Shown here: in pieces, positions 53,121 through 61,759 of the stretch
Layout: the number at the start of each line of letters is the position of its first letter
Numbering within the stretch: position 1 is the first letter of the stretch
Assembly (NCBI RefSeq): GCF_002995495.1
Contig: NZ_PVZV01000004.1
Span: 496,001 to 560,000 of the forward strand
Reading direction: 5' to 3'
Source of the DNA: Actinocorallia populi
GTDB lineage: Bacteria > Actinomycetota > Actinomycetes > Streptosporangiales > Streptosporangiaceae
DNA: 64,000 nt
Program-made: the position numbers and the translations under genes
The notes under the pieces: model-generated
What the model saw: the letters and a program-made list of their open reading frames with translations, nothing else
Told to the model about the DNA's origin: nothing
Database searches by the model: none

Positions 53121-53894
53121 ATGAACTTCGGCGATACGTTGCGGGACGTGTTCGACACCGTGATCCGGACACTGCCGCAGATCGTGGTGTTCATCGTGGT
53201 GCTGGTCATCGGGTGGATCATCGCGAAGGTGCTGCGGAAAGTGGTCGCCAAGGTGCTGGAGAAGCTGCACTTCAACCGGCTCACCGAGCGCGGCTGGCTG
53301 GGCCGGGCGATGGACCGCAGCGAGTACAGCGCCAGCGGCCTGGTCGCGGCGCTGGTCTACTACGCGATCCTGCTGATCACGCTGCAGCTGGCGTTCGGCG
53401 TGTTCGGCCCCAACCCGATCAGCGAGCTGCTGAGCGCCATCGTGGCCTGGATCCCCAGGGCGATCGTCGCGATCGTGCTGGTCGTGATCGCCGCCGCGAT
53501 CGGGCATGCGATCAGGAACCTCGTGGAGGGGGCGATCGGCCATCTGTCCTACGGGCGGATCCTGGCGGTCATCGCGGAGATCTTCGTGGTGGTCCTCGGT
53601 GTGATCGCGGCGCTGAACCAGGTGGGCATCGCCACCACCGTCACCACTCCGGTGCTGGTCGCGGTGCTGGCCACGGTCGGCGCGGTGATCGCGATCGGTG
53701 TCGGCGGCGGCCTGGTCCGGCCGATGCAGCAGCGCTGGGAGCGCTGGCTGAGCGGCGTCGAGGACGAGACGGCCCGCAAGGGCGGCATCAACACCGGGGC
53801 CGCCCGCACCCGGGGCCGGGAGGACGCCCTGCGCGGCGAGGGCGCGACGTCCGGGACCGCGTGGGAGGCCGAGCAGCGCACCCGCAACATCTGA
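53121..53894 (+). CDS. MscS-related conserved TM-helix membrane protein
   Basis: 257 residues with an ATG preceded by GGGGGAGAGG. It contains the conserved TM-helix repeats of small MscS-like proteins (IVVFIVVLVIGWIIAKVLRK, then SASGLVAALVYYAILLI, and IPRAIVAIVLVVIAAAIGHA). There are about five membrane segments but no full MscS beta/vestibule domain. The C-terminus is a soluble, charged tail. It may be a channel or membrane organiser, and the mechanosensitive role is not established for this short type. It is monocistronic, ending at a very strong hairpin. Confidence 0.82.
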   Translation: MNFGDTLRDVFDTVIRTLPQIVVFIVVLVIGWIIAKVLRKVVAKVLEKLHFNRLTERGWLGRAMDRSEYSASGLVAALVYYAILLITLQLAFGVFGPNPISELLSAIVAWIPRAIVAIVLVVIAAAIGHAIRNLVEGAIGHLSYGRILAVIAEIFVVVLGVIAALNQVGIATTVTTPVLVAVLATVGAVIAIGVGGGLVRPMQQRWERWLSGVEDETARKGGINTGAARTRGREDALRGEGATSGTAWEAEQRTRNI

Positions 53895-53897
53895 CCC

Positions 53898-53946
53898 TGA
53901 CAGGCCGTCCCGCCCGCCGGATCCCGGCGGGCGGGACGGCCTGTCA
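53898..53946. terminator. 22-bp perfect-stem bidirectional terminator
   Basis: Arms TGACAGGCCGTCCCG(CCCGCCG) pair exactly over 22 bp around a 5-nt loop (GATCC). The stem lies between two convergent genes and includes the stop codon of the minus-strand one, so it can end both transcripts. It is unusually long and uninterrupted. Confidence 0.8.
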
Positions 53947-54201
53947 GCTCTGGTCGATCAGCCGCTGGACGGCGAGCATGCGCTGGGCGTGCCAGTCCAG
54001 CCGGGAGCCCAGCCGCCAGCCGGTCTCCTCCAGCGCCTCCAGGAAGCCGTCGAGGTAGTCCCGCAGGGTGGCCCTGGTGACCGGGAGCCCGCTGGCCTCG
54101 ATGATGTCCCGCACCGCGGCGGCGTGCTGGTCGGCGGCGGCGCCCAGGCCGGGGGCCCAGGGGGCGCGGCTCAGGAGGGGGAGGAACGAAGATTCCGGCA
54201 T
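53944..54201 (-). CDS. Small conserved actinomycete protein (DUF6401-like)
   Basis: 85 residues from ATG at 54201; a TTG 9 bp upstream is possible. AADQHAAAVRDIIEASGLPV and RDYLDGFLEALEETGWRL are predicted helical and recall the DUF6401 group of small actinomycete proteins. No catalytic motif or membrane segment is seen. Its stop lies within the shared hairpin terminator. Function unknown. Confidence 0.6.
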   Translation of the reverse strand: MPESSFLPLLSRAPWAPGLGAAADQHAAAVRDIIEASGLPVTRATLRDYLDGFLEALEETGWRLGSRLDWHAQRMLAVQRLIDQS

Positions 54202-54343
54202 AAGCCCCAAAGATAGTCAAAGTTCCGTCATGCTCGCACCGCTCCGGAGTCGCCGGAGCGGGCCTTCTCGCTTCCGCAAAGAATCCGGTAAGGCGAAGAA
54301 TGTCCAGATTCGTGGGTGGAAGCCGCCGGGTACGTCCCGAGCC

Positions 54344-56077
54344 ATGGACTACGACGTGCTGGTGATCGGCTCGGGCTTCGGCGGCGCCGTCGCCGCCCTG
54401 CGGCTCAGCGAGAAGGGCTACCGGGTGGGAGTCCTGGAGGCGGGGCCCCGGCGCGGGGACCACGAGCTGCCCCGCACCACCTGGCGGGTGCGCGACTACC
54501 TGTGGCTGCCCGCCCTCGGCCTGCGCGGCATCCAGCGCTTCCAGCTGCTGCGCGGCCGGCGCGGCCGCGCCCTGCTGCTGGGCGGGGCGGGGGTCGGCGG
54601 CGGCTCCCTCGTCAGCGCCAACCTCCTGCGCCAGCCGCCCGACGACTTCTACGCCGACCCCCGCTGGGCGCACATCACCGACTGGAGGAGCGAGCTCGCC
54701 CCCCACTGCGACCAGGCGGCGCGGATGCTCGGCCTCACCGAGAACCCCTCGACCACCGACGCCGACATCCTGCTCCACGACGTGGCCGAGGACCTCGGCC
54801 TGGCCGCCACCTACCGGCGCGCGCCCGTGGCGGTCTTCTTCAACGAGCCCGCCGGGGCCGAGGTGCCCGACCCCTACTTCGGCGGGGCCGGACCGCCGCG
54901 GCGCGGCTGCATCGAGTGCGGCGAATGCGTGATCGGCTGCCGGCACGGGGCGAAGAACAAGCTCACCGTGAACTACCTCCACCTGGCCGAACGCGCGGGC
55001 GCGGTGATCCACCCCGACAGCGAGGCGGTCCGCGTCCGCCCCCTGCGCTCCGGGGGGTACGCCGTCCGGGCCGTCCGTCCGGGGATGCGGCCGCCCGGCA
55101 CCGGACGGACGTTCACCGCCCGCCAGGTGGTCCTCGCCGCGGGCGCGTACGGCACGCAGCGGCTGCTGCACCGGATGAAGGCGACCGGCGCGTTGCCCGG
55201 ACTGTCCGACCGGCTCGGCGCGCTCACCCGCGTCTACGCCGAGGCCTACGCCGGGGCGGCGCGTCCCAGGCCGACCGGACGGCCCCTGTACGAGGGCGTG
55301 GCCGTCACCTCGTCGCTGCACCCCGAGGCCCGCACGGTCATCGAGGCGTTCCGGTTCGGCCGGGGCTCCGACCTCACCGGGCTGCTGCGGGTCCCGCTGC
55401 TGGACGGGACCGGGCTGCCGCGCCCGCTCAAGCTCCTCGGCTACACCCTGCGCCACCCCTTCCGGGCGCTGGACCTGCGGGACGTGCGCCGCTGGTCGGA
55501 ACGGGGGATGACCGCCCTCGTCCGGCAGCCCTGGGACGCCCCGCTCACCCTGCGCCCCCGGCGTTTCAGCCGCGCCCTGCACGCGGCCGGCCCCGGAGCG
55601 CGCGAGCAGCGGCCCGGATGGATCCCCCTGGCGCACCGGGCCGCCCGGCTGCTGGCCCGGCGCCTGGGCGGCCCGCCGTCCGGCTCGCTCCTCGACCTGC
55701 TCGGCCTGCCGCCCACCGGCCACTTCTTCGGCGGCTGCGCCATCGGCTCGTCCCGCCGGACCGGCGTCATCGACCCCTACCAGCGCGTCTTCGGCCACCC
55801 GTGCCTGCACGTCGCGGACGGCTCCGCCCTCACCGCCGACCCCGGCCCCAGCCCGGTCCTGACCATCCTCGCCCAGGCCGAACGCGCCATGTCCCTGTGG
55901 CCCAACAAGGGCGACCCCGACACCCGACCCGCCCAGGGCGAGCCCTACGCCCGCCTGGCGCCCGTCCCGCCCCGCCACCCCCGGGTCCCCGAGGAAGCGC
56001 CCGCCGCCCTGCGTGTCCGCCTCCCCGGCGTCACCCCCCTCGCCGACCTGGAGAACCTCGCCGGCTGGCCCACCTGA
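54344..56077 (+). CDS. GMC-family FAD oxidoreductase (cholesterol oxidase-like)
   Basis: 577 residues starting MDYDVLVIGSGFGGAVAALR, the FAD-binding GxGxxG. GCIECGECVIGCRHGAKNK near residue 187 is the Cys-rich segment of ChoD-like GMC proteins. The C-terminus has TGHFFGGCAIGSSRRTGVID and LHVADGSALTADPGPSPVLT, the GMC_C signature with the active-site region. The ATG at 54344 is used because the upstream frame is unlike protein. It probably oxidises a sterol or other bulky alcohol. Confidence 0.9.
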   Translation: MDYDVLVIGSGFGGAVAALRLSEKGYRVGVLEAGPRRGDHELPRTTWRVRDYLWLPALGLRGIQRFQLLRGRRGRALLLGGAGVGGGSLVSANLLRQPPDDFYADPRWAHITDWRSELAPHCDQAARMLGLTENPSTTDADILLHDVAEDLGLAATYRRAPVAVFFNEPAGAEVPDPYFGGAGPPRRGCIECGECVIGCRHGAKNKLTVNYLHLAERAGAVIHPDSEAVRVRPLRSGGYAVRAVRPGMRPPGTGRTFTARQVVLAAGAYGTQRLLHRMKATGALPGLSDRLGALTRVYAEAYAGAARPRPTGRPLYEGVAVTSSLHPEARTVIEAFRFGRGSDLTGLLRVPLLDGTGLPRPLKLLGYTLRHPFRALDLRDVRRWSERGMTALVRQPWDAPLTLRPRRFSRALHAAGPGAREQRPGWIPLAHRAARLLARRLGGPPSGSLLDLLGLPPTGHFFGGCAIGSSRRTGVIDPYQRVFGHPCLHVADGSALTADPGPSPVLTILAQAERAMSLWPNKGDPDTRPAQGEPYARLAPVPPRHPRVPEEAPAALRVRLPGVTPLADLENLAGWPT

Positions 56078-56171
56078 GCGCCCCTCCCCGCACCGGGCCC
56101 GGCGGGCCGGTGGCAGGAAACGTCAGGTTCGTGTCCTTGCTGCCATCCGGGCCGGACGGGAACCTGGGGGT

Positions 56172-57107
56172 GTGCGAGTGGTGTTCCTGATCTACCCGGG
56201 GTTCCAGAGCCTCGACCTGACGGGGCCCCTGGAGGTGTTCAGCCTCGCGGGGGGATACGAGGTCGAGACCGTCGGCATGGGCGGGGGCGTGGTGCGGGCG
56301 CACAGCGGGCTCGGGTTCGCGCCGGACCGGGCCGCGCAGGAGTGCGCGGGGCCGATCGACACGCTCGTCGTGGTCGGCGGCGAGGGCACCCGCCAGGCGG
56401 TGGCGGACACGGCGCTGCTGGACTGGGTGCGCGAGGCCGCCGGACGGTCCCGCAGGGTGTCCTCGGTGTGCAGCGGGGCGTTCGTCCTGGCCGCGGCGGG
56501 ACTGCTGGAAGGACGGGCCGCCACGACGCACTGGCGGGCCTGCGGGATGCTCGGGGAGTTCTTCCCCGGGGTGGACGTGCACGAGGACCGGATCTTCGTC
56601 GTGGACGGGCCGCTGTGGACCAGCGCGGGCGTCACGTCCGGGATCGACATGGCGCTGGCCATGGTGGAAAGCGACCTCGGGCCGGAGGCGGCGCTGCGGG
56701 TCGCCCGCGAACTGGTGGTGTTCGTCCAGCGGCCCGGCGGCCAGGCGCAGTTCAGCGCCCAGCTCAGCGCGTCCAGGCCGCGGCACCCCGCGCTGGCCGG
56801 GCTCCAGAGCTGGATCCCCGAGCATCTGGACGCCGACCTGAGCGTGCCCGCCCTCGCCGAACGCGCGGCGATGAGCCCCCGGCACTTCGCCCGGATGTTC
56901 GTCCGGGAGGTCGGCGTGACGCCCGGCTCCTACGTCGAGTCGGTCCGGGTCGAGACCGCCCGCCGGCTGCTGGAGTCCACCGCGCTCCCGGTGGACGTGA
57001 TCGCCCGGACCTGCGGGTTCGGCACCCCCGAGACCATGCACCGGAGCTTCCGGCGCCGCATCTCGGTCACCCCCGGCGCCTACCGGCGCCGGTTCGGCAC
57101 CCACTGA
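56172..57107 (+). CDS. GlxA-type AraC-family regulator
   Basis: 311 residues from GTG at 56172. The N-terminal half is a DJ-1/PfpI domain (VVFLIYPGFQSLDLTGPLEV, VSSVCSGAFVLAAAGLLEGR with the usual Cys). The C-terminal half is an AraC double HTH (ALAERAAMSPRHFARMFVRE; IARTCGFGTPETMHRSFRRR). This fusion is the FtrA/GlxA class. It is followed 11 bp later by a free-standing DJ-1/PfpI protein, which it probably activates. Effector unknown. Confidence 0.92.
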   Translation: MRVVFLIYPGFQSLDLTGPLEVFSLAGGYEVETVGMGGGVVRAHSGLGFAPDRAAQECAGPIDTLVVVGGEGTRQAVADTALLDWVREAAGRSRRVSSVCSGAFVLAAAGLLEGRAATTHWRACGMLGEFFPGVDVHEDRIFVVDGPLWTSAGVTSGIDMALAMVESDLGPEAALRVARELVVFVQRPGGQAQFSAQLSASRPRHPALAGLQSWIPEHLDADLSVPALAERAAMSPRHFARMFVREVGVTPGSYVESVRVETARRLLESTALPVDVIARTCGFGTPETMHRSFRRRISVTPGAYRRRFGTH

Positions 57108-57118
57108 AGGAGGCGCTC

Positions 57119-57751
57119 ATGCGCATCGTCTTCCCCCTCTACCCGAACTTCACCGCGCTGGACGCGATCGGCCCGTACGAGGTGCTCTCCCGGCTGCCCG
57201 GCGCCGAGGCGGTGTTCGCCGCCGTCGAGCCGGGCCCGGTCACCACGGACACCGGCGCCCTCACGGTGCTCGCCGAGACCGCCCTCGCCGACATCACCGA
57301 ATGCGACGTGGTCGTCGTCCCCGGCGGACCCGGCTGCGTGGCCGCGGGGAACGACGCCGCCTACACCGGCTGGCTGGCCGCCGTCCACCCGAAGACCCGC
57401 TGGACGGCCTCGGTCTGCTCGGGCTCGATGCTGCTCGGCGCGGCCGGCATCCTCCAGGGGCTGCCCGCCACCTCGCACTGGGCGGTCACCGAGCTCCTGC
57501 CGGTGTACGGCGCGGCCCCCACGGCCCGGCGCACGGTCTTCACCGGCAAGGTCGTCACCGCGGCCGGCGTCGCCTCCGGCATCGACATGGCGCTGGCCCT
57601 GGCGGCCGAGCTCACCGACCGCGAGACCGCCGAGTCCATCCAGCTCTTCATCGAGTACGACCCCCAGCCCCCCTTCGACACCGGCTCTCCGGCCAAGGCC
57701 CCGGCCCCCATGGTGGAGCGCGTCCGGCAGCAGATCCTGTCCGAGGTCTGA
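57119..57751 (+). CDS. DJ-1/PfpI-family protein
   Basis: 210 residues: RIVFPLYPNFTALDAIGPYE at the start, VVVVPGGPGC, and TASVCSGSMLLGAAGILQG carrying the conserved Cys on the nucleophile elbow; GVASGIDMALALAAEL follows. ThiJ/DJ-1-type proteins include isonitrile hydratases, glyoxalases and chaperone-like deglycases; the ALDAIGPYE start is isonitrile-hydratase-like. It is encoded 11 bp after the GlxA-type regulator, so it is likely that regulator's target. Confidence 0.88.
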   Translation: MRIVFPLYPNFTALDAIGPYEVLSRLPGAEAVFAAVEPGPVTTDTGALTVLAETALADITECDVVVVPGGPGCVAAGNDAAYTGWLAAVHPKTRWTASVCSGSMLLGAAGILQGLPATSHWAVTELLPVYGAAPTARRTVFTGKVVTAAGVASGIDMALALAAELTDRETAESIQLFIEYDPQPPFDTGSPAKAPAPMVERVRQQILSEV

Positions 57752-57822
57752 ACGGGCGGAAACGGACCCGGAACGTCCCTTATCGCGTTGCCGTCCCGCC
57801 GCCGTCGCTGCTTCACTGAGCC

Positions 57823-58686
57823 ATGCGGACATCCGAGGCGAACAGGCCGTTCCGGTGGGACCTGATCCGGGCCGACCGGCTCGGCACCCTCCTCGACGGG
57901 GTGGAGCCGCCGGACCTCTGGTTCCTGGACGAACTCGTCGAGTGCGCCGCCAAGGTCGTCTCACGGTCGGCGGGAGGCGACCTCTACCTCGTGGGGAGGT
58001 CCCCCGACAGCGTCTTCGACCTGCTGAGCGGCGCCTTCAGCGGTACCTCCCGGCAGGACAGGATGTTCCAGCTCCCGCTCTCCCTCTACGGCCGGTCGGC
58101 CGACGACCTCGACGCCGCGGAACGGGACGCGCTCCGCGCGAACCTCGCCGCGCAGGGCCTGTCGCCCGACCGGCTGGCCCACCGCCGCGGCCCGGTCGTC
58201 CTCGCCGACCTGGTCAGCGAGGGATCGACCTTCGAGAACCTGTTCACCTTCCTGGCCCGCTGGGCGGACGACGACCGGATCCTCCGCCGCAGCCTGCGGT
58301 TCGTCGGGATCACCGGCCGGCGCAGGACCAGCCCCCGCACCTGGCGCTGGCACCAGCACGCCGGCTGGACGGACCGGCTGCCCGCACGGTCCGTGACCAA
58401 CGTGTCCATCAGCGGGCGGCTCTGGGACTACCTCGGCAACACCCAGACCAAACTGACGCCCTCGTTCCACCGGAAGCGCTGGCAGGACGAGAAGGTCAGA
58501 GCACCCCGGCACGACCTCGCCACCCGGACCGCGCTCGCCGAGGCCGTCGCCCTGACCGAACGGGGCCGGAGCACCGAGGTCCGCGCGCGACTGGCCCGGG
58601 TGATGGCGTCGGAACCGACCCGCGGCGAGCCCTGGCTGCGCTCCCTGATCGCCGAGCTCAACCGACCCGCGGCCGTCTCGCGATGA
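57823..58686 (+). CDS. Unknown protein with phosphoribosyltransferase-like motif
   Basis: 287 residues, with no named family recognised. Residues about 52-65 (GGDLYLVGRSPDSVFDLL) and 126-141 (VVLADLVSEGSTFENLF) resemble the first strand/loop and the PRPP-binding loop (D-L-V-x-x-G-S-T) of type I phosphoribosyltransferases. A Trp/Arg-rich central region and a helical C-terminus follow. It is monocistronic and cytoplasmic. It could be a PRTase or a degenerate relative; the reaction is unknown. Confidence 0.6.
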   Translation: MRTSEANRPFRWDLIRADRLGTLLDGVEPPDLWFLDELVECAAKVVSRSAGGDLYLVGRSPDSVFDLLSGAFSGTSRQDRMFQLPLSLYGRSADDLDAAERDALRANLAAQGLSPDRLAHRRGPVVLADLVSEGSTFENLFTFLARWADDDRILRRSLRFVGITGRRRTSPRTWRWHQHAGWTDRLPARSVTNVSISGRLWDYLGNTQTKLTPSFHRKRWQDEKVRAPRHDLATRTALAEAVALTERGRSTEVRARLARVMASEPTRGEPWLRSLIAELNRPAAVSR

Positions 58687-58773
58687 CCGGGCCTCCGGCC
58701 CGGGGCGAGCGACCGGCCCGACCTCACTCCGAGGCAGGGCCCGGCTCCCGTGATCTCGTGGCAAGATCGCGGG

Positions 58774-59184
58774 ATGCTGCGACTCACCGACTTCATCATC
58801 GACTGCCCGGACACGATGAGCCTGGCGGCCTTCTACTCCGAGGTGACGGGCCGCCCGATCAAGGAAGGCAGCCACGAGGACTGGGCCGGCATCAAGTTCG
58901 GCGAGATCGAACTGGCCTTCATCCGGGTGGACGACTACCGCGCTCCGCAGTGGCCCGACAGCGAGCACCCCAAGCAGTTCCACCTCGACTTCGAAGTGGA
59001 CGAGATCGAGCCGGAGCAGCGCCGGGTCCTCGACCTCGGCGCGACGCTGCGGCAGGACTTCATCGGCCCCGACGGCTACGGCTGGCGGGTCTACACCGAC
59101 CCGATCGGCCACCCCTTCTGCCTGTGCCGCAACAAGGGCGTCATCTGGACCGACCAGGGCCCGATCTGGCCCGAGCGCGGCTAG
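58774..59184 (+). CDS. VOC/glyoxalase-like protein
   Basis: 136 residues. ATG at 58774 is preferred over an upstream start because the family begins at MLRLTDFIIDCPD. The two halves form a vicinal-oxygen-chelate fold: MSLAAFYSEVTGRPIKE, IKFGEIELAFIRVDDY, HLDFEVDEIE, YTDPIGHPFCLC. It is the glyoxalase-like (PF18029) subgroup, with a possible metal site (His/Glu). Substrate unknown. It is the last core gene before the tRNA-His insertion. Confidence 0.85.
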   Translation: MLRLTDFIIDCPDTMSLAAFYSEVTGRPIKEGSHEDWAGIKFGEIELAFIRVDDYRAPQWPDSEHPKQFHLDFEVDEIEPEQRRVLDLGATLRQDFIGPDGYGWRVYTDPIGHPFCLCRNKGVIWTDQGPIWPERG

Positions 59185-59392
59185 GGCTGTTCCGAAGCCA
59201 CCGAAACACTCCGGTGCCCGGGGGCTCCTCGCGTCGGTGCCCGCGACCAGGCCGTGACCTCTCGTGCCCGGCCTCGCGTTCGGGTCCGTGCTCGGGCTCG
59301 TCCCCGGGCTCCCCGGCGGTCCGGCGGCGGTACGGGATGCCGCTGTCGCGCGGACGGGGCGGGCGGCGCTCCCGTCCCGGCTCCCCCCGGGG

Positions 59393-59494
59393 TCGGACAT
59401 GGCGAAATGCCAGAGGCCCTTCCGCCGGAGCGGAAGGGCCTCTGGGCTTGGGGTGAGTGACCGGGCTTGAACCGGCGACACCCAGGATCACAAC
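59393..59494. repeat. tRNA-His att repeat, left copy
   Basis: 102 bp equal to 61658-61759 except for two bases, at a fixed offset of 2265 bp. It contains the CAGAGGCCCTTCCGC hairpin (59411-59444) and the 3' 46 nt of tRNA-His up to the anticodon loop (…GGATCACAAC). Beyond it, the sequence departs from the tRNA, so this is a truncated att copy. Confidence 0.88.
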
Positions 59495-59942
59495 TAAGAT
59501 CATTTAAGGATGAACACCCTATCGGCCGGCCAAACGCCTGGTAGAAGACGGCAACTGGCATCCGATGACCGCCACTGACCGCACCTGCCCGAGCATGATC
59601 ACCCCCACTTCGCCCCCACGCGGCCAGCCCAGGAAGGGGCCTGGAACTTTATGGTTCCGGTGGGCCGCTACATGTTGGTGCTACGGCGTACGAGGCGTGC
59701 GTGGCCGAGATGCGCGCCCTGGTGCCGTTACGGCGCTGACTTGGTCGGCGAGGCGGCTCATTCCCCAAACACGGTGTCCTCATCGACGACCGCACCAGTC
59801 ATCTTCCCCACAGCTTCCTCTGACAGGCCCGTCCTCCGCAGGTCCGCATGAGCGCGCTCTGCAGATCACCGTCCCGTCACTCGATCACCTGAGTGGCGGC
59901 TCGCTGCGGGCGGTTGGGAAACTGCCGGTTTGGTCGCTCGGG
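59495..59942. other. Decayed stretch with short coding-like fragments
   Basis: Two pieces look like C-terminal protein remnants: ATAYEACVAEMRALVPLRR ending at 59741 on the plus strand, and ADLRRTGLSEEAVGKMTGAV on the minus strand, ending in TVFGE about 59770. Neither has a start. The segment about 59585-59610 (GATCACCCCCACTTCGCCCC) resembles 61633-61655, beside the right repeat, so the two could be arm-type sites. No intact gene is present. Confidence 0.4.
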
Positions 59943-60458
59943 TCAGTAGGAGGTCAGGCGGGGGCCCAGGAGGTGGTGGAAGCCCTGGCCCAGAGTTGGG
60001 GCGGTGGGGCCGGTGGCGGTGTAGCGGACCTGGGTGCCGTCGGTGTGCTGGACGGTGACGGTGAGGGCGCCAGGGGACTGGTGGGCCCATGCCTGGTAGA
60101 TGGTGTGCGACGGGTGGTGCTTGTAGTCGGCCATCCGGAGGGTCTGGGCGGCGCTGGTCAGGAGGGTGAGCCTGGAGGCGGCGAAGGAGAGCAGGGCGTA
60201 AGCGATGCCTACGATGCCGGGGGCGAAGATCAGGGTCTGGGTGGTGCTGGAGGCTCCCTGCTCGCCAGCGAGGATGGCCAGGACGCCGAACGCGACCGAG
60301 CCGATGAGCGCCGAGAGGACGTAGCGAAAACGGAAGAACCGTTCATACCAGTTCTCCATCCGGGTGCTCATGTGGACGCCCTGGACCTCGTAGCCGTGGG
60401 GCACGAATGTGATCGTGACGTTTCCGCCGGGCTCCGCCTGCACTTCGTTGATCCGCAT
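59943..60458 (-). CDS. Membrane protein of unknown function
   Basis: 171 residues. After a short soluble start, two membrane segments follow (YVLSALIGSVAFGVLAILAG and TLIFAPGIVGIAYALLSFAA). The soluble C-terminal part ends with VQHTDGTQVRYTATGPTAPT. The fold is not recognised. It is carried in the tRNA-His insertion, next to another small gene on the same strand. Confidence 0.6.
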   Translation of the reverse strand: MRINEVQAEPGGNVTITFVPHGYEVQGVHMSTRMENWYERFFRFRYVLSALIGSVAFGVLAILAGEQGASSTTQTLIFAPGIVGIAYALLSFAASRLTLLTSAAQTLRMADYKHHPSHTIYQAWAHQSPGALTVTVQHTDGTQVRYTATGPTAPTLGQGFHHLLGPRLTSY

Positions 60459-60518
60459 GTTCGCCCGCCTGCTTCGCCTCAGATCGGGGCTTCAGCCCCA
60501 TAAATTTGAGTTATTAGA

Positions 60519-60890
60519 TCATAGGAAGAACGCCTTCCACGCTTCCGCCTCGGCAGCGTTGAGCAGGTCTTGGAGTTCCTTCGGGTTCTGCGGTTGGCGG
60601 TAGACGATCTCCTGGCCGTGTTCGGTGTACATCACGCGCTTGGGCGCGTGGAGTCGTCCGGTGCCGCAGTTGTCGGTCATCGCCCCGTAGAACGGGCCCG
60701 GGACGTTTCTCCAGTCGCGCTCGGTCCAGAGTCCGTTGAGGTCGTTCTGCGCCAGGACCAGCGGCATCGAGTCCCAATAGAGCGAAGCTCCATCGTCCAT
60801 GGGCGCAACGTAGCGCTCGAACGAAGAGCCACGCCATGCCGTGGACGCCGAGCCCGCTTGACGGGACTTTCCGTTCGTATGCTCGTCCAC
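60519..60890 (-). CDS. Small soluble protein of unknown function
   Basis: 123 residues from GTG; an ATG at 60800 (about 93 residues) is possible. The core LYWDSMPLVLAQNDLNGLWT, RDWRNVPGPFYGAMTDNCGT, GRLHAPKRVMYTEHGQEIVY, RQPQNPKELQDLLNAA is coding-like and recalls unnamed actinomycete proteins I cannot assign. It may be truncated at the C-terminus (…EAWKAFFL). It lies 60 bp upstream of the membrane protein on the same strand, so the pair may be co-transcribed. Confidence 0.55.
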   Translation of the reverse strand: MDEHTNGKSRQAGSASTAWRGSSFERYVAPMDDGASLYWDSMPLVLAQNDLNGLWTERDWRNVPGPFYGAMTDNCGTGRLHAPKRVMYTEHGQEIVYRQPQNPKELQDLLNAAEAEAWKAFFL

Positions 60891-61041
60891 CCCCGAGCTA
60901 ACGACGAGGTGGTCCTCACCTCTTGGACAACCTCGCCTTCCTCGAGGCTCCCGGTCTCATCGACATGAACTCTGAAGCGGTCCGGGTTGGGTGGAGGCTC
61001 TGATGTTCCCCGGCTTGAGCGGCCTCTGACACCATTCGATC

Positions 61042-61494
61042 ATGGGGAACATCTATGAGTACTTCGCTGCGACTGGCGATGAGGTGGCGGTGACCGCGCT
61101 CGAGACAGGGTCTGGGCGAGACCTGGACAGTGCCTTTGACGTGGTGTTCACGAAAGGCATTGATCCAGCGGTGCAGATCGGCACCCTGGAGGAGCTTCTG
61201 GTCGGATGGTCCTTCGAGGAGATTCTGCAGGACCCTAGATCTGCACACTCTCTTGGTCTGAAGGGCGGTGAGGGCGAGCATGGCGTGGTGACGCTCAACG
61301 ATCACATCGTCCAGGCCCTCGCGAAAGCCGACCGGGCGAAGCTCGCCGAGGTCGCGGTGCCATGGTCGCGAACCGAGGAGTTCTGGGGGCAGGGTGACCC
61401 GGAAAACCTGACGGAGTTCCTGGTCGAGCTCGCCGCACTCGCCCAGCGGGCCATCGATCGCGGGCACCGGCTGTACTGCCGGTGGAGCCTCTGA
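61042..61494 (+). CDS. Hypothetical acidic protein
   Basis: 150 residues from ATG. IYEYFAATGDEVAVTALETG, GIDPAVQIGTLEELLVGWSF and SLGLKGGEGEHGVVTLNDHI give an acidic, mainly helical protein without a membrane segment or recognised motif. The composition is less GC-rich than the core genes. It sits at the right end of the tRNA-His insertion, opposite in direction to its two neighbours. Function unknown. Confidence 0.55.
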   Translation: MGNIYEYFAATGDEVAVTALETGSGRDLDSAFDVVFTKGIDPAVQIGTLEELLVGWSFEEILQDPRSAHSLGLKGGEGEHGVVTLNDHIVQALAKADRAKLAEVAVPWSRTEEFWGQGDPENLTEFLVELAALAQRAIDRGHRLYCRWSL

Positions 61495-61657
61495 GGAGAG
61501 GCGTCTCGCCGACCTGGAGTGCATAACCAGTCAACAGAATCCGAGTGATCCCAGCTCAACGCCAACTTCGTTGGATCTACGACCGTGCTCAAGCGCATTC
61601 ACAGTCTGATCCGGACAAGAGATGGGAAGCAAGATCACCCTCAGCTCGCCCCCAGAA

Positions 61658-61759
61658 TCGGACATGCTGAAATGCCAGAGGCCCTTCCGCCGGAGCGGAA
61701 GGGCCTCTGGGCTTGGGGTGAGTGACCGGGCTTGAACCGGCGACACCCAGGATCACAAC
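61658..61759. repeat. tRNA-His att repeat, right copy (at intact tRNA)
   Basis: Right-hand copy of the 102-bp repeat. It includes the downstream hairpin and the 3' half of the functional tRNA-His. Identity ends in the anticodon stem/loop at 61759. Confidence 0.88.
61676..61709 (-). terminator. tRNA-His terminator hairpin
   Basis: CAGAGGCCCTTCCGC pairs perfectly with GCGGAAGGGCCTCTG (15 bp) around a CGGA loop, 5 nt beyond the tRNA CCA end. The same hairpin is copied at 59411-59444 in the left repeat. Confidence 0.75.

Larger units (their letters stand above)
59495..61759. mobile_element. 2.27-kb insertion at tRNA-His
   Basis: DNA between the two 102-bp direct repeats, with the intact tRNA-His at the right end (its 3' end faces the insertion). 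It holds a two-TM membrane protein, two small unknown proteins and about 450 bp of decayed sequence, but no integrase. It is a non-autonomous island or the remnant of a larger integrative element. Confidence 0.7.

Noticed and set aside
59449-59494. Second tRNA-His gene
   Set aside because: Identity stops in the anticodon loop and the 5' half is missing. It is the left att copy.
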